A stretch of DNA of 5,588 bases from Porticoccaceae bacterium UBA1989. GTDB taxonomy: Bacteria > Pseudomonadota > Gammaproteobacteria > Pseudomonadales > Porticoccaceae. Within the stretch, counting starts at the first letter, position 1. The number at the start of each line of letters is the position of its first letter. The position numbers were made by a program, and so were the translations under genes. The stretch lies in the NCBI GenBank assembly GCA_002335945.1, contig DDDD01000042.1, forward strand, positions 1,744 through 7,331. The letters are read 5' to 3'. Positions 1-5,588 of this stretch are shown here, one piece after another. A model generated the notes under the pieces. The model searched no databases. It saw only the letters and a list, made by a program, of their open reading frames with translations, and was not told the origin of the DNA.

Positions 1-8
1 GCTAAGTA

Positions 9-39
9 AAGAGCCCTCAGCTAATAAGAGCCCTTCAGC
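9..39. repeat. Short direct repeat downstream of gcvP
   Basis: AAGAGCCCTCAGC (9-21) recurs as AAGAGCCCTTCAGC (26-39) with one inserted T, starting 17 bases later. Positions 1-81 hold no gene and no hairpin followed by a T tract on the gcv strand, so the operon's terminator is not visible here. Confidence 0.5.
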
Positions 40-56
40 CCGAAACAAGACGCTCC

Positions 57-80
57 CCTTAACCTCAACCTTAACCTCAG
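57..80. repeat. Tandem 12-base repeat beside the gcvP stop
   Basis: CCTTAACCTCAA (57-68) is followed at once by CCTTAACCTCAG (69-80), identical at 11 of 12 positions. The repeat stops one base short of the gcvP stop codon (82-84). It is read on the transcript as a purine-rich GAGGTTAAGG pattern. No function is apparent. Confidence 0.65.
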
Positions 81-81
81 C

Positions 82-2946
82 CTAGTTTTCGTAAACCGAC
101 ATTGGCGGGCAAGAGCACACCAGATTTCTGTCTCCAAATACATTGTCCAAACGACCCACCGGTGGCCAGTATTTGTTGTCACGCAAAGAATCCAAAGGAT
201 AGGCTGCCTGACTTCGAGTATACGCTCTGGTCCACTCATCGCCAGTGACTACCGCAGCAGTGTGAGGAGCGCTTACTAGCGGGTTGTCGTCCAGCTGGAA
301 CTCACCATTGGCCACCTGATTAACTTCCTGTTTAATCGCGATCATCGCATCGCAGAAACGGTCTAGCTCAGCCTTTGACTCGCTCTCTGTGGGCTCAATC
401 ATTAATGTGCCAGACACGGGGAATGACATAGTCGGGGCATGGAATCCATAATCAATAAGGCGCTTGGCAATATCATCAACGCTGATACCCACATCATCTT
501 TAATCGGTCGCACATCGAGAATACATTCGTGGGCCACTCGGCCATTGGCGCCGGTATAGAGCACCTGATAATGGTCTTGCAGTCGATTGGCCATATAGTT
601 AGCATTCAAAATCGCCACTTCGGTTGCCTGCTTAAGACCCGCCCGACCCATCATGCGAATATACATCCAGGTAATAGGCAGAATACTGGCGCTGCCAAAG
701 GGTGCCGCTGAAACCTGAGCACCGCGACGGTCGCCACCCTCAACTTCCTTGGGTAAAAATGGCTCTAAATGTTTGCCTACACCGATTGGGCCGACACCTG
801 GGCCACCGCCACCATGAGGAATGCAGAACGTTTTGTGCAGGTTGAGGTGGGATACATCGCCACCAAACTTACCTGGCTGACAGACACCGACCATGGCATT
901 GAGGTTGGCACCATCGATATAAACCTGACCGCCATGATCGTGAACGATCTGACAGATTTCTTTAATACCCTCTTCAAACACGCCATGAGTCGACGGATAG
1001 GTAACCATAATCGCAGCTAGATTCTCGCTGTGAGTCGCCGCCTTCTCTTTCAGGTCGTCAATATCCACATTGCCCTGATCATCACATTTAGTGACCACGA
1101 CCTGCATGCCACACATCTGTGCTGACGCGGGGTTAGTACCATGGGCTGAACTAGGAATTAGACATACTGTTCTATGGGTATCACCACGACTTTCATGGTA
1201 ACCACGAATTGCCAGCAGTCCTGCATACTCGCCCTGAGAGCCTGCATTGGGCTGTAAAGACATGGCGTCGTAACCGGTTGCTGCACAGAGCATAGACTCA
1301 AGCTCATCAATCATGGCGCGGTAACCGCCGGTTTGATCATGGGGCGCAAACGGGTGCATATTGGAAAATTCAGGCCAGGTGATGGGTAACATTTCCGCCG
1401 TGGCATTTAACTTCATGGTGCAAGAACCGAGAGGAATCATGGCGCGATCTAGGGCGATATCTTTGTCCGCCAATTTACGCAAATAACGCAGCATCTCCGT
1501 TTCGGAATGGAAGCTATTAAAGGTTGGATGGGTTAAAAATCCATCGGTACGAATCAAATCATCCGGCAATGCAGCGGCAACTTCTGCAGCCAATGCATCC
1601 AGATCCAAGCTGTTTTCACCGAGTAAAATATCCCAGAGGGCAATAATATCTTCAGTGCCTGTGGTCTCGTCAATTGAGAGACCAATATGCTCTGCATCAA
1701 TCTGACGCAGATTCATTTCACGCTCAGCAGCCGCCTTAATAATGGCATCGGTGCCGCTGCCGGTATTCAATGTCAACGTATCAAACCAATGCTTATTGGT
1801 TGGAACCATACCGTTTAGGCGCAGCCCTTCAGCCAACACCGATGTCAGCAGATGGACCCGCTGGGCAATACGTTGCAGCCCTTCAGGACCATGATAAACC
1901 GCATACATGCCAGCAATTACTGCCAACAGAACCTGGGCTGTGCAGATGTTAGACGTCGCCTTCTCACGGCGAATATGCTGCTCGCGAGTTTGCAGCGCCA
2001 AACGATATGCCGGGTTGCCATTGGCATCCTGAGACAGGCCAACCAAACGACCGGGCAAATTGCGCTTATAGGCTTCTCGCGTTGCCATGTAGCCCGCATG
2101 GGGGCCACCAAAGCCAAGAGGAACACCAAAGCGCTGGGTAGTACCAATAGCAACATCGGCACCCAGTGAACCTGGTGATTCAAGTAATACCAAACTTAGA
2201 ATATCGGCGGCCATTACGGCTAGGCCTTTCTGCGCCTGAACCTTACCGATAATATCGCGGTAGTCACGAACCTCACCGCTGGCGCCTGGATACTGCAGCA
2301 AAATACCAAAGGCTTCACCATCGAAGTCTGCAGGGTCTGCGACTTCGACGCCAATGCCCATTGGCTCAGCACGGGTTTTAATCACTTCAATGGTCTGGGG
2401 CAGACAGTCGCTATCGACAAAGAATCGCGAAGACTTTGATTTCGACATACGCTGACAGAGCGCCATGGCTTCTGCCGCTGCGGTGCCCTCGTCCAACATT
2501 GAAGAGTTAGACATTTCCATGCCAGTCAAATCAGAGATCATGGTCTGAAAGTTAATTAATGCTTCTAGACGACCCTGGGAAATCTCTGGCTGATACGGCG
2601 TATAGGCTGTGTACCAAGCAGGGTTTTCCAAGATGTTACGCTGAATAACATTCGGCGTAATGGTGCCGTAGTAGCCCTGACCAATAAAAGATTTAAAGAC
2701 CTTGTTGTGGCTGGCAATTTCACGGAGCTCGGCCAGTGCCTGAGCCTCGGTACAGCCATCAACAATCGCCAAATCCTCTGTCATCGCAATGGCTTCAGGA
2801 ACCACCTGCTCTGTCAGTTCCTGCAAATTGCCGCAGCCTAGGGCGCTGAGCATCTGCTGCTGGTCTTCAGTGCTGGGGCCAACATGGCGGGCAATAAATT
2901 CTGCGGCATTTTGCAGGTCAGCTAACGTGCGTTTCTTCTGTAACAT
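82..2946 (-). CDS. gcvP: Glycine dehydrogenase (decarboxylating), P protein of the glycine cleavage system
   Basis: This pyridoxal-phosphate enzyme decarboxylates glycine and transfers the remaining aminomethyl group to the lipoyl arm of GcvH; it is cytoplasmic. The 954 residues match the usual length of single-chain bacterial P proteins, with two homologous halves (roughly 15-440 and 460-940). Visible family motifs are RHVGP (20-24), IGQGYYGT (88-95), YTPYQPEISQGR (115-126), LDEGTAAAEAM (151-161), GFGGPHAGY (278-286), REQHIRREKATSN (321-333), PLGSCTMKLN (505-514), STHGVFEE (652-659) and DGAN (678-681). The PLP-binding lysine is K705 in HLNLHKTF, followed by the glycine-rich loop that the family uses at the active site. 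The ATG start is supported by GGAG at 2954-2957, seven bases upstream. It is the last gene of the gcvT-gcvH-gcvP operon, 42 bases after gcvH. The stop is TAG. No frameshift or missing key residue is seen. Confidence 0.98.
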   Translation of the reverse strand: MLQKKRTLADLQNAAEFIARHVGPSTEDQQQMLSALGCGNLQELTEQVVPEAIAMTEDLAIVDGCTEAQALAELREIASHNKVFKSFIGQGYYGTITPNVIQRNILENPAWYTAYTPYQPEISQGRLEALINFQTMISDLTGMEMSNSSMLDEGTAAAEAMALCQRMSKSKSSRFFVDSDCLPQTIEVIKTRAEPMGIGVEVADPADFDGEAFGILLQYPGASGEVRDYRDIIGKVQAQKGLAVMAADILSLVLLESPGSLGADVAIGTTQRFGVPLGFGGPHAGYMATREAYKRNLPGRLVGLSQDANGNPAYRLALQTREQHIRREKATSNICTAQVLLAVIAGMYAVYHGPEGLQRIAQRVHLLTSVLAEGLRLNGMVPTNKHWFDTLTLNTGSGTDAIIKAAAEREMNLRQIDAEHIGLSIDETTGTEDIIALWDILLGENSLDLDALAAEVAAALPDDLIRTDGFLTHPTFNSFHSETEMLRYLRKLADKDIALDRAMIPLGSCTMKLNATAEMLPITWPEFSNMHPFAPHDQTGGYRAMIDELESMLCAATGYDAMSLQPNAGSQGEYAGLLAIRGYHESRGDTHRTVCLIPSSAHGTNPASAQMCGMQVVVTKCDDQGNVDIDDLKEKAATHSENLAAIMVTYPSTHGVFEEGIKEICQIVHDHGGQVYIDGANLNAMVGVCQPGKFGGDVSHLNLHKTFCIPHGGGGPGVGPIGVGKHLEPFLPKEVEGGDRRGAQVSAAPFGSASILPITWMYIRMMGRAGLKQATEVAILNANYMANRLQDHYQVLYTGANGRVAHECILDVRPIKDDVGISVDDIAKRLIDYGFHAPTMSFPVSGTLMIEPTESESKAELDRFCDAMIAIKQEVNQVANGEFQLDDNPLVSAPHTAAVVTGDEWTRAYTRSQAAYPLDSLRDNKYWPPVGRLDNVFGDRNLVCSCPPMSVYEN

Positions 2947-2988
2947 GGGGTCGCTCCGAATACTTGTGTGGGCCTGGTTAATATGGAT

Positions 2989-3366
2989 TTAGGCGTTACT
3001 GGCTACAAATTGTTGATACTCGTCACTGCTCATAAAGGCAGAGGTATCTACGTCGCCATCCAGGGCTAACTTAAACATCCAACCATCGGTCTGGGGTGCA
3101 CTGTTTAATAAGTCAGGGCTCTCCGCTAGGGCCTCATTCACTGCAGTCACGGTGCCAGTCAGGGGTGAGTTAATCTCACCCGCTGCTTTTACTGACTCAA
3201 CCACCGCGGCTTCGTCGCCCGCGCTCAATTCAGCGCCAACATCAGGAAGCTCAACAAAAACAACATCTCCAAGCTGCTCCTGAGCAAACTCGGTCACACC
3301 GATCGTGGCCACGTTATCTTCAATCTGTAACCACTCATGATCTTCTGTATAGATTGCATCCGTCAT
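2989..3366 (-). CDS. gcvH: Glycine cleavage system H protein (lipoyl carrier)
   Basis: A small lipoylated shuttle protein that carries the aminomethyl intermediate from GcvP to GcvT and is then reoxidised by lipoamide dehydrogenase. The chosen ATG gives 125 residues, close to the roughly 125-130 usual for the family. Early in the protein is TEDHEW (7-12), a signature of H proteins. The lipoyl site is ESVKAAGEI (57-65), with K60 the residue to be lipoylated, and the C-terminal GWMFKL strand of the barrel follows. The longest open frame begins at a GTG three codons earlier (3373-3375), but that GTG is part of the Shine-Dalgarno sequence AAAAGGTG. The ATG at 3364-3366 lies six bases after this motif and is much more likely to be the true start. 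It lies 24 bases after gcvT and 42 before gcvP, so it is surely co-transcribed with both. Confidence 0.97.
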   Translation of the reverse strand: MTDAIYTEDHEWLQIEDNVATIGVTEFAQEQLGDVVFVELPDVGAELSAGDEAAVVESVKAAGEINSPLTGTVTAVNEALAESPDLLNSAPQTDGWMFKLALDGDVDTSAFMSSDEYQQFVASNA

Positions 3367-3372
3367 ATCAAA

Positions 3373-3380
3373 CACCTTTT
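3373..3380 (-). promoter_or_regulatory. Ribosome binding site of gcvH (decides the start)
   Basis: On the minus strand AAAAGGTG ends six bases before the ATG at 3366. It contains the in-frame GTG that would otherwise be the longest start, so that GTG cannot easily use an SD of its own. This supports the ATG and a 125-residue H protein. Confidence 0.75.
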
Positions 3381-3390
3381 AAATTTAGGA

Positions 3391-4512
3391 TTAACCGCGA
3401 AAGTAACGCTGGGGAACCAGCGGCATTTTAGTCACAGTAATGGGCCGTGGCTTACCACGGACCAGCGCATTAAGTTGGGTTCCAACCACCGCTAACGCTG
3501 TGGGCACATAACCCATGGCGACAGGTGCCTGTAACGTGGGGCCAAAGCCGCCGCTGGTAATAACGCCGACAACAGTGCCTGCCTCATCAATAATTTCTGC
3601 CCCTTCACGGACCGGCGCACGGCCATCGACCAAAAAGCCAACACGCTTTTTACTCACGCCATTGGCGATCTGATCAAGAATAACCTCGGCACCTAAAAAG
3701 CCGCCTTCGTTGGCACCGCCAGCGCGACGTGCCTTACTAATGCTCCAGATAATTCCAGCTTCGACTGGCGACGTGTTCTCATCCATATCGTGGCCATAGA
3801 GGCACAACCCAGCTTCAAGGCGCAGAGAGTCTCGGGCACCAAGACCAATCCATTCAACCGCATCAAAATCCAGTAAAATATCTGCCAGAGCCAGTGCATC
3901 AGCAGTATCTACCGATATCTCAAAACCATCTTCGCCGGTATAACCAGAGCGGGTGATATAAACCTCGATACCCTCAATGCTGGCATGACCGCCATTCATA
4001 AATACAAGAGCATTAGCCTCAGGCACTAACTCGGCCATCACTTCTTTGGCGCGAAGCCCTTGAAGAGCCAGTAAACCACGATCTGCCAAATAGGTAATTT
4101 CAAAGTCTGGTAAATGCTTTTGGATGTGCGCGATGTCCTGCTCCTTACAACCGGCATTGACCACCAAAAAGAAGCTGTCTTCGGTCCAGCGGGTCACAAT
4201 CAAATCGTCCAGCACCCCGCCCTGCTCATTGGTGAGCGTGGCATAGGTCTGCTGGTTAATACCGAGAGACTGGAGGTCAACAGGCATCAACTGCTCAAGT
4301 GCTGCTGCAGCACCCTCACCCTTAACAATCACCTGACCCATATGAGAGACATCGAACAAACCCGCGTTATCTCTACAGTGTAGGTGTTCCTGCATAATAC
4401 CTTCGCTATATTGCACCGGCATAAGGTAGCCAGCGAAAGGCACCATCTTGCCTCCAGCAGCTACGTGATAATCATGAAAAATTGTTTTGCTAACCACAGG
4501 TTCTAGGGCCAT
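3391..4512 (-). CDS. gcvT: Glycine cleavage system T protein, aminomethyltransferase
   Basis: A tetrahydrofolate-dependent enzyme that takes the aminomethyl group from GcvH, releases ammonia and forms 5,10-methylene-THF. From the ATG at 4510-4512 the protein has 373 residues, in line with the family (about 360-375). Motifs, in this numbering, are GGKMVPFAGY (20-29), DVSHMGQ (54-60), GGVLDDLIV (98-106), RSGYTGEDGFEI (188-199), GLGARDSLRLEAG (223-235) and SPVEAGIIW (248-256). D102, the first aspartate of the DDLIV stretch, corresponds to the aspartate known to be essential in T proteins. The C-terminus with KMPLVPQRYFRG is also typical. The open frame extends nine codons further upstream to a TTG (4537-4539), with a GTG at 4525-4527, but neither has a visible ribosome binding site. 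The ATG has only a weak TGGA about ten bases upstream, so the start is less certain than that of gcvH. It is the first gene of the operon. Confidence 0.97.
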   Translation of the reverse strand: MALEPVVSKTIFHDYHVAAGGKMVPFAGYLMPVQYSEGIMQEHLHCRDNAGLFDVSHMGQVIVKGEGAAAALEQLMPVDLQSLGINQQTYATLTNEQGGVLDDLIVTRWTEDSFFLVVNAGCKEQDIAHIQKHLPDFEITYLADRGLLALQGLRAKEVMAELVPEANALVFMNGGHASIEGIEVYITRSGYTGEDGFEISVDTADALALADILLDFDAVEWIGLGARDSLRLEAGLCLYGHDMDENTSPVEAGIIWSISKARRAGGANEGGFLGAEVILDQIANGVSKKRVGFLVDGRAPVREGAEIIDEAGTVVGVITSGGFGPTLQAPVAMGYVPTALAVVGTQLNALVRGKPRPITVTKMPLVPQRYFRG

Positions 4513-4576
4513 AAGATTGGTTTCCACAGAGTCGAACAAAGTTAGTTTGAAACAGCTATATAAGCCTTAATAGGGT

Positions 4577-4605
4577 ATTTTAGGCTGATCCTTATAATTT
4601 GTTAA
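4577..4605 (-). promoter_or_regulatory. Predicted sigma-70 type promoter of the gcvTHP operon
   Basis: On the minus strand a -35 element TTAACA (4600-4605) and a -10 element TAAAAT (4577-4582) are separated by exactly 17 bases. Each matches the consensus hexamer at five of six positions. Transcription would start near A4571, leaving an untranslated leader of about 58 bases before the gcvT ATG. This is a pattern match in an AT-rich region, strengthened by its position and by the dyads beside it. Confidence 0.6.
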
Positions 4606-4620
4606 ATTAATAGATACAAT
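4592..4620 (+). promoter_or_regulatory. Candidate promoter of the LysR-type regulator gene
   Basis: A good -10 element TACAAT lies at 4615-4620 on the plus strand. The hexamer 17 bases upstream, TTATAA (4592-4597), matches the -35 consensus at only three positions, so the promoter would be weak or depend on a regulator. Transcription would begin near 4627, about 45 bases before the ATG. It overlaps the -35 region of the opposing gcv promoter, so the two polymerases may compete. Confidence 0.4.
4595..4609. promoter_or_regulatory. Candidate second (activation) half-site over the gcv -35
   Basis: TAATTT-GTT-AAATTA is a perfect six-base inverted repeat with a three-base centre. It overlaps the -35 hexamer of the gcv promoter and its centre is 32 bases, about three helical turns, from the dyad at 4627-4641. 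LysR-type tetramers commonly contact a second, weaker site near -35, so the spacing fits. The site is entirely AT-rich apart from one base, so the evidence is modest. Confidence 0.35.
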
Positions 4621-4626
4621 ACCAGC

Positions 4627-4641
4627 ATTAATAATATTAAT
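4627..4641. promoter_or_regulatory. Candidate LysR-type recognition site: perfect dyad with T-N11-A core
   Basis: The 15 bases ATTAATA-A-TATTAAT form a perfect inverted repeat with seven-base arms and a single central base. T4628 and A4640 give the T-N11-A pattern known for LysR-type operators. The centre (4634) is about 63 bases upstream of the predicted gcvT start, where these activators usually anchor. It also overlaps the first bases of the predicted LysR transcript, which would fit autorepression. AT-rich DNA makes chance dyads more common, so binding is inferred. Confidence 0.5.
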
Positions 4642-4671
4642 AGTTGAACTCTTCTCTAAACGGTGGCCATG

Positions 4672-5526
4672 ATGAAAAATTTACCCATGGATTTACTCCG
4701 CGCCTTTGTCTCGGTAGCGCAGCTGAATAGCTTTACCAAAGCGGGAGAAATACTGGGTCGATCCCAGCCTGCTATTAGCCTGCAGATAAAGCGTCTGGAG
4801 GAACTAGTGGATGAATCCCTGCTGGCTCGCAACGGTAAAAACCTTGAGTTAACCGAGGCTGGAGAAAGCCTCTATGACTACGCCAATCAGATTCTTACCC
4901 TCAATGACCTGGCCATTAGCCAGCTGACTAAGAGCAGTATCACCGGTAAAATTCGTCTCGGTATCCCCAGCGAATTTGCCACGGTACTGCTGCCAAAAAT
5001 CGTCAGTCGTTTTGCTAAGGCCTATCCCAATGTAACCTTGGAAGTGAATTGTGAACTGAGTAAGCATCTTCTCTCTAAAGAGGGTAAGGCCAGCCATGAT
5101 TTGATACTCGCCCTTGAAGACAAACCCTCGACAACAGGATCAGATCTGGTTAAAACCGATGAGTTGGTATGGGTCGCCAGTGCCGATCACAATGCACAGA
5201 AAGTCTCTACTGTTCCGCTGATAGCCGCGGCAGAGGGCTGCATCTATCGGCACCGTGCGATTCATGTTCTGGATAGGTCTCAGCAGCCCTGGCAGATTGT
5301 CTACACCAATCCAGATTTAACCGGTATTCAATATGCGATTCAGGAAGGTCTAGGGGTGACCGTGTTGGCCAAGAGTACGGTGCCCGAAAATCTTAAGATA
5401 TTAACCCCGTCCGCACGCTTCCCTGACCTAGGGAAAGTCGGCATTAGCCTGATATGTTCAAGCAGAAATAAAAAGAATAAGGCTGTTAACCTGCTAATAG
5501 AATTTTTGAGAACTAGCCTTGCTTAG
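4672..5526 (+). CDS. LysR-family transcriptional regulator, LrhA/HexA-like, divergent from gcvTHP
   Basis: A DNA-binding regulator of 284 residues, slightly shorter than the usual 290-320. The N-terminus is a typical LysR winged helix-turn-helix: MDLLRAFVSVAQLNSFTKAG leads into the recognition helix region SQPAISLQIKRLEELV (about 31-46), then LLARNGKNLELTEAG. A linker helix (about 62-87) joins it to a periplasmic-binding-protein-like effector domain starting near GKIRLGIPSEFA (92-103), with the family pattern IQYAIQEGLGVTVLAK near 219-234. The RNGKNLELTEAG wing, the short effector domain and the PWQIVYTN segment recall LrhA/HexA rather than classical GcvA. In-frame GTG (4663) and ATG (4669) codons precede the chosen ATG. 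GGTGG at 4662-4666 is five bases from 4672 but only two from 4669, so 4672 is preferred. The head-to-head arrangement suggests that it controls gcvTHP and itself; its effector is unknown. Confidence 0.93.
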   Translation: MKNLPMDLLRAFVSVAQLNSFTKAGEILGRSQPAISLQIKRLEELVDESLLARNGKNLELTEAGESLYDYANQILTLNDLAISQLTKSSITGKIRLGIPSEFATVLLPKIVSRFAKAYPNVTLEVNCELSKHLLSKEGKASHDLILALEDKPSTTGSDLVKTDELVWVASADHNAQKVSTVPLIAAAEGCIYRHRAIHVLDRSQQPWQIVYTNPDLTGIQYAIQEGLGVTVLAKSTVPENLKILTPSARFPDLGKVGISLICSSRNKKNKAVNLLIEFLRTSLA

Positions 5527-5528
5527 AT

Positions 5529-5548
5529 CGACAAAACTGTCGTTTCTT
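5529..5548 (+). terminator. Possible weak intrinsic terminator after the LysR gene
   Basis: CGACA (5529-5533) pairs with TGTCG (5538-5542) around an AAAC loop and is followed directly by TTTCTT. The hairpin begins three bases after the TAG stop. Five base pairs and a broken T tract make it a weak terminator, but position and shape fit. Confidence 0.4.
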
Positions 5549-5588
5549 AGAACCTCGTCATTCTTGAAAATCCGTCATTTCTTGAAAA
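5539..5588. repeat. Degenerate 15-16 base direct repeats at the window edge
   Basis: Two near-identical copies, CGTCATTCTTGAAAA (5556-5570) and CGTCATTTCTTGAAAA (5573-5588), differ by one T. A more diverged unit, GTCGTTTCTTAGAA, is at 5539-5552. Copy starts are 18 and 17 bases apart. The last copy ends exactly at the window end, so the array may continue. No gene is seen in this stretch. Confidence 0.6.

Noticed and set aside
57..80. Telomere-like AACCTC/AACCTT pattern
   Set aside because: Only two 12-base units next to a bacterial gene; too short and out of context to be telomeric.
769..1020. Plus-strand open frame of 83 codons inside gcvP
   Set aside because: It lies opposite the active-site region of gcvP, has no ribosome binding site of note and no recognisable domain; it is a shadow of the conserved gene on the other strand.
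1852..2169. Plus-strand open frame of 105 codons antisense to gcvP
   Set aside because: The longest antisense frame, but fully within strongly conserved gcvP sequence, with low-quality composition and no family resemblance.
4114..4383. Plus-strand open frame of 89 codons antisense to gcvT
   Set aside because: Overlaps conserved gcvT coding sequence with no promoter, ribosome binding site or recognisable motif.
4562..4586. AGCCT / AGGCT inverted repeat spanning the gcv -10
   Set aside because: Only five paired bases around a 14-base gap; too short to call an operator or hairpin beside the stronger dyads upstream.
5539..5588. CRISPR-like array
   Set aside because: The units follow each other with almost no spacer and there are no distinct spacers of 25-40 bases or cas genes, so these are simple direct repeats.

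Overview
The window carries a complete glycine cleavage operon (gcvT-gcvH-gcvP, read on the minus strand) and a divergently transcribed LysR-family regulator on the plus strand. A short AT-rich region of about 160 bases between them holds the likely promoters and operators for both. The proteins are of bacterial type, with a full-length single-chain GcvP of about 950 residues. Balanced base composition and an LrhA/HexA-like LysR architecture suggest a gammaproteobacterium, perhaps a marine one. That placement is an inference from protein flavour and cannot be confirmed from this sequence alone.

Layout: positions 1-81 lie downstream of gcvP and contain only short direct repeats, with no convincing terminator. 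gcvP occupies 82-2946, gcvH 2989-3366 and gcvT 3391-4512, all minus strand and separated by 42 and 24 bases, so they should be one transcript in the order T-H-P. The divergent control region is 4513-4671. The LysR gene runs from 4672 to 5526, followed by a small hairpin with a T-rich tail and a cluster of degenerate direct repeats that reaches the window edge.

How the parts work together: GcvP decarboxylates glycine and passes the aminomethyl group to the lipoyl lysine of GcvH. GcvT releases ammonia and loads the one-carbon unit onto tetrahydrofolate, giving 5,10-methylene-THF. The fourth component, lipoamide dehydrogenase (L protein), is not in this window. Catalytic or cofactor residues of all three proteins are present, so the system looks functional.

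The most interesting part is the control region. A near-consensus promoter faces gcvT. A perfect 7+1+7 dyad with a T-N11-A core is centred about 63 bases upstream of its predicted start, and a second dyad sits over its -35, 32 bases from the first. This is the classic layout of a LysR-type activator that also represses its own gene. The regulator looks closer to LrhA/HexA than to the classical GcvA, and no room is seen for a glycine riboswitch. I found no evidence of a wholly new system. The start codons of gcvH, gcvT and the LysR gene are set here by ribosome binding site position, which shortens each relative to its longest open frame.
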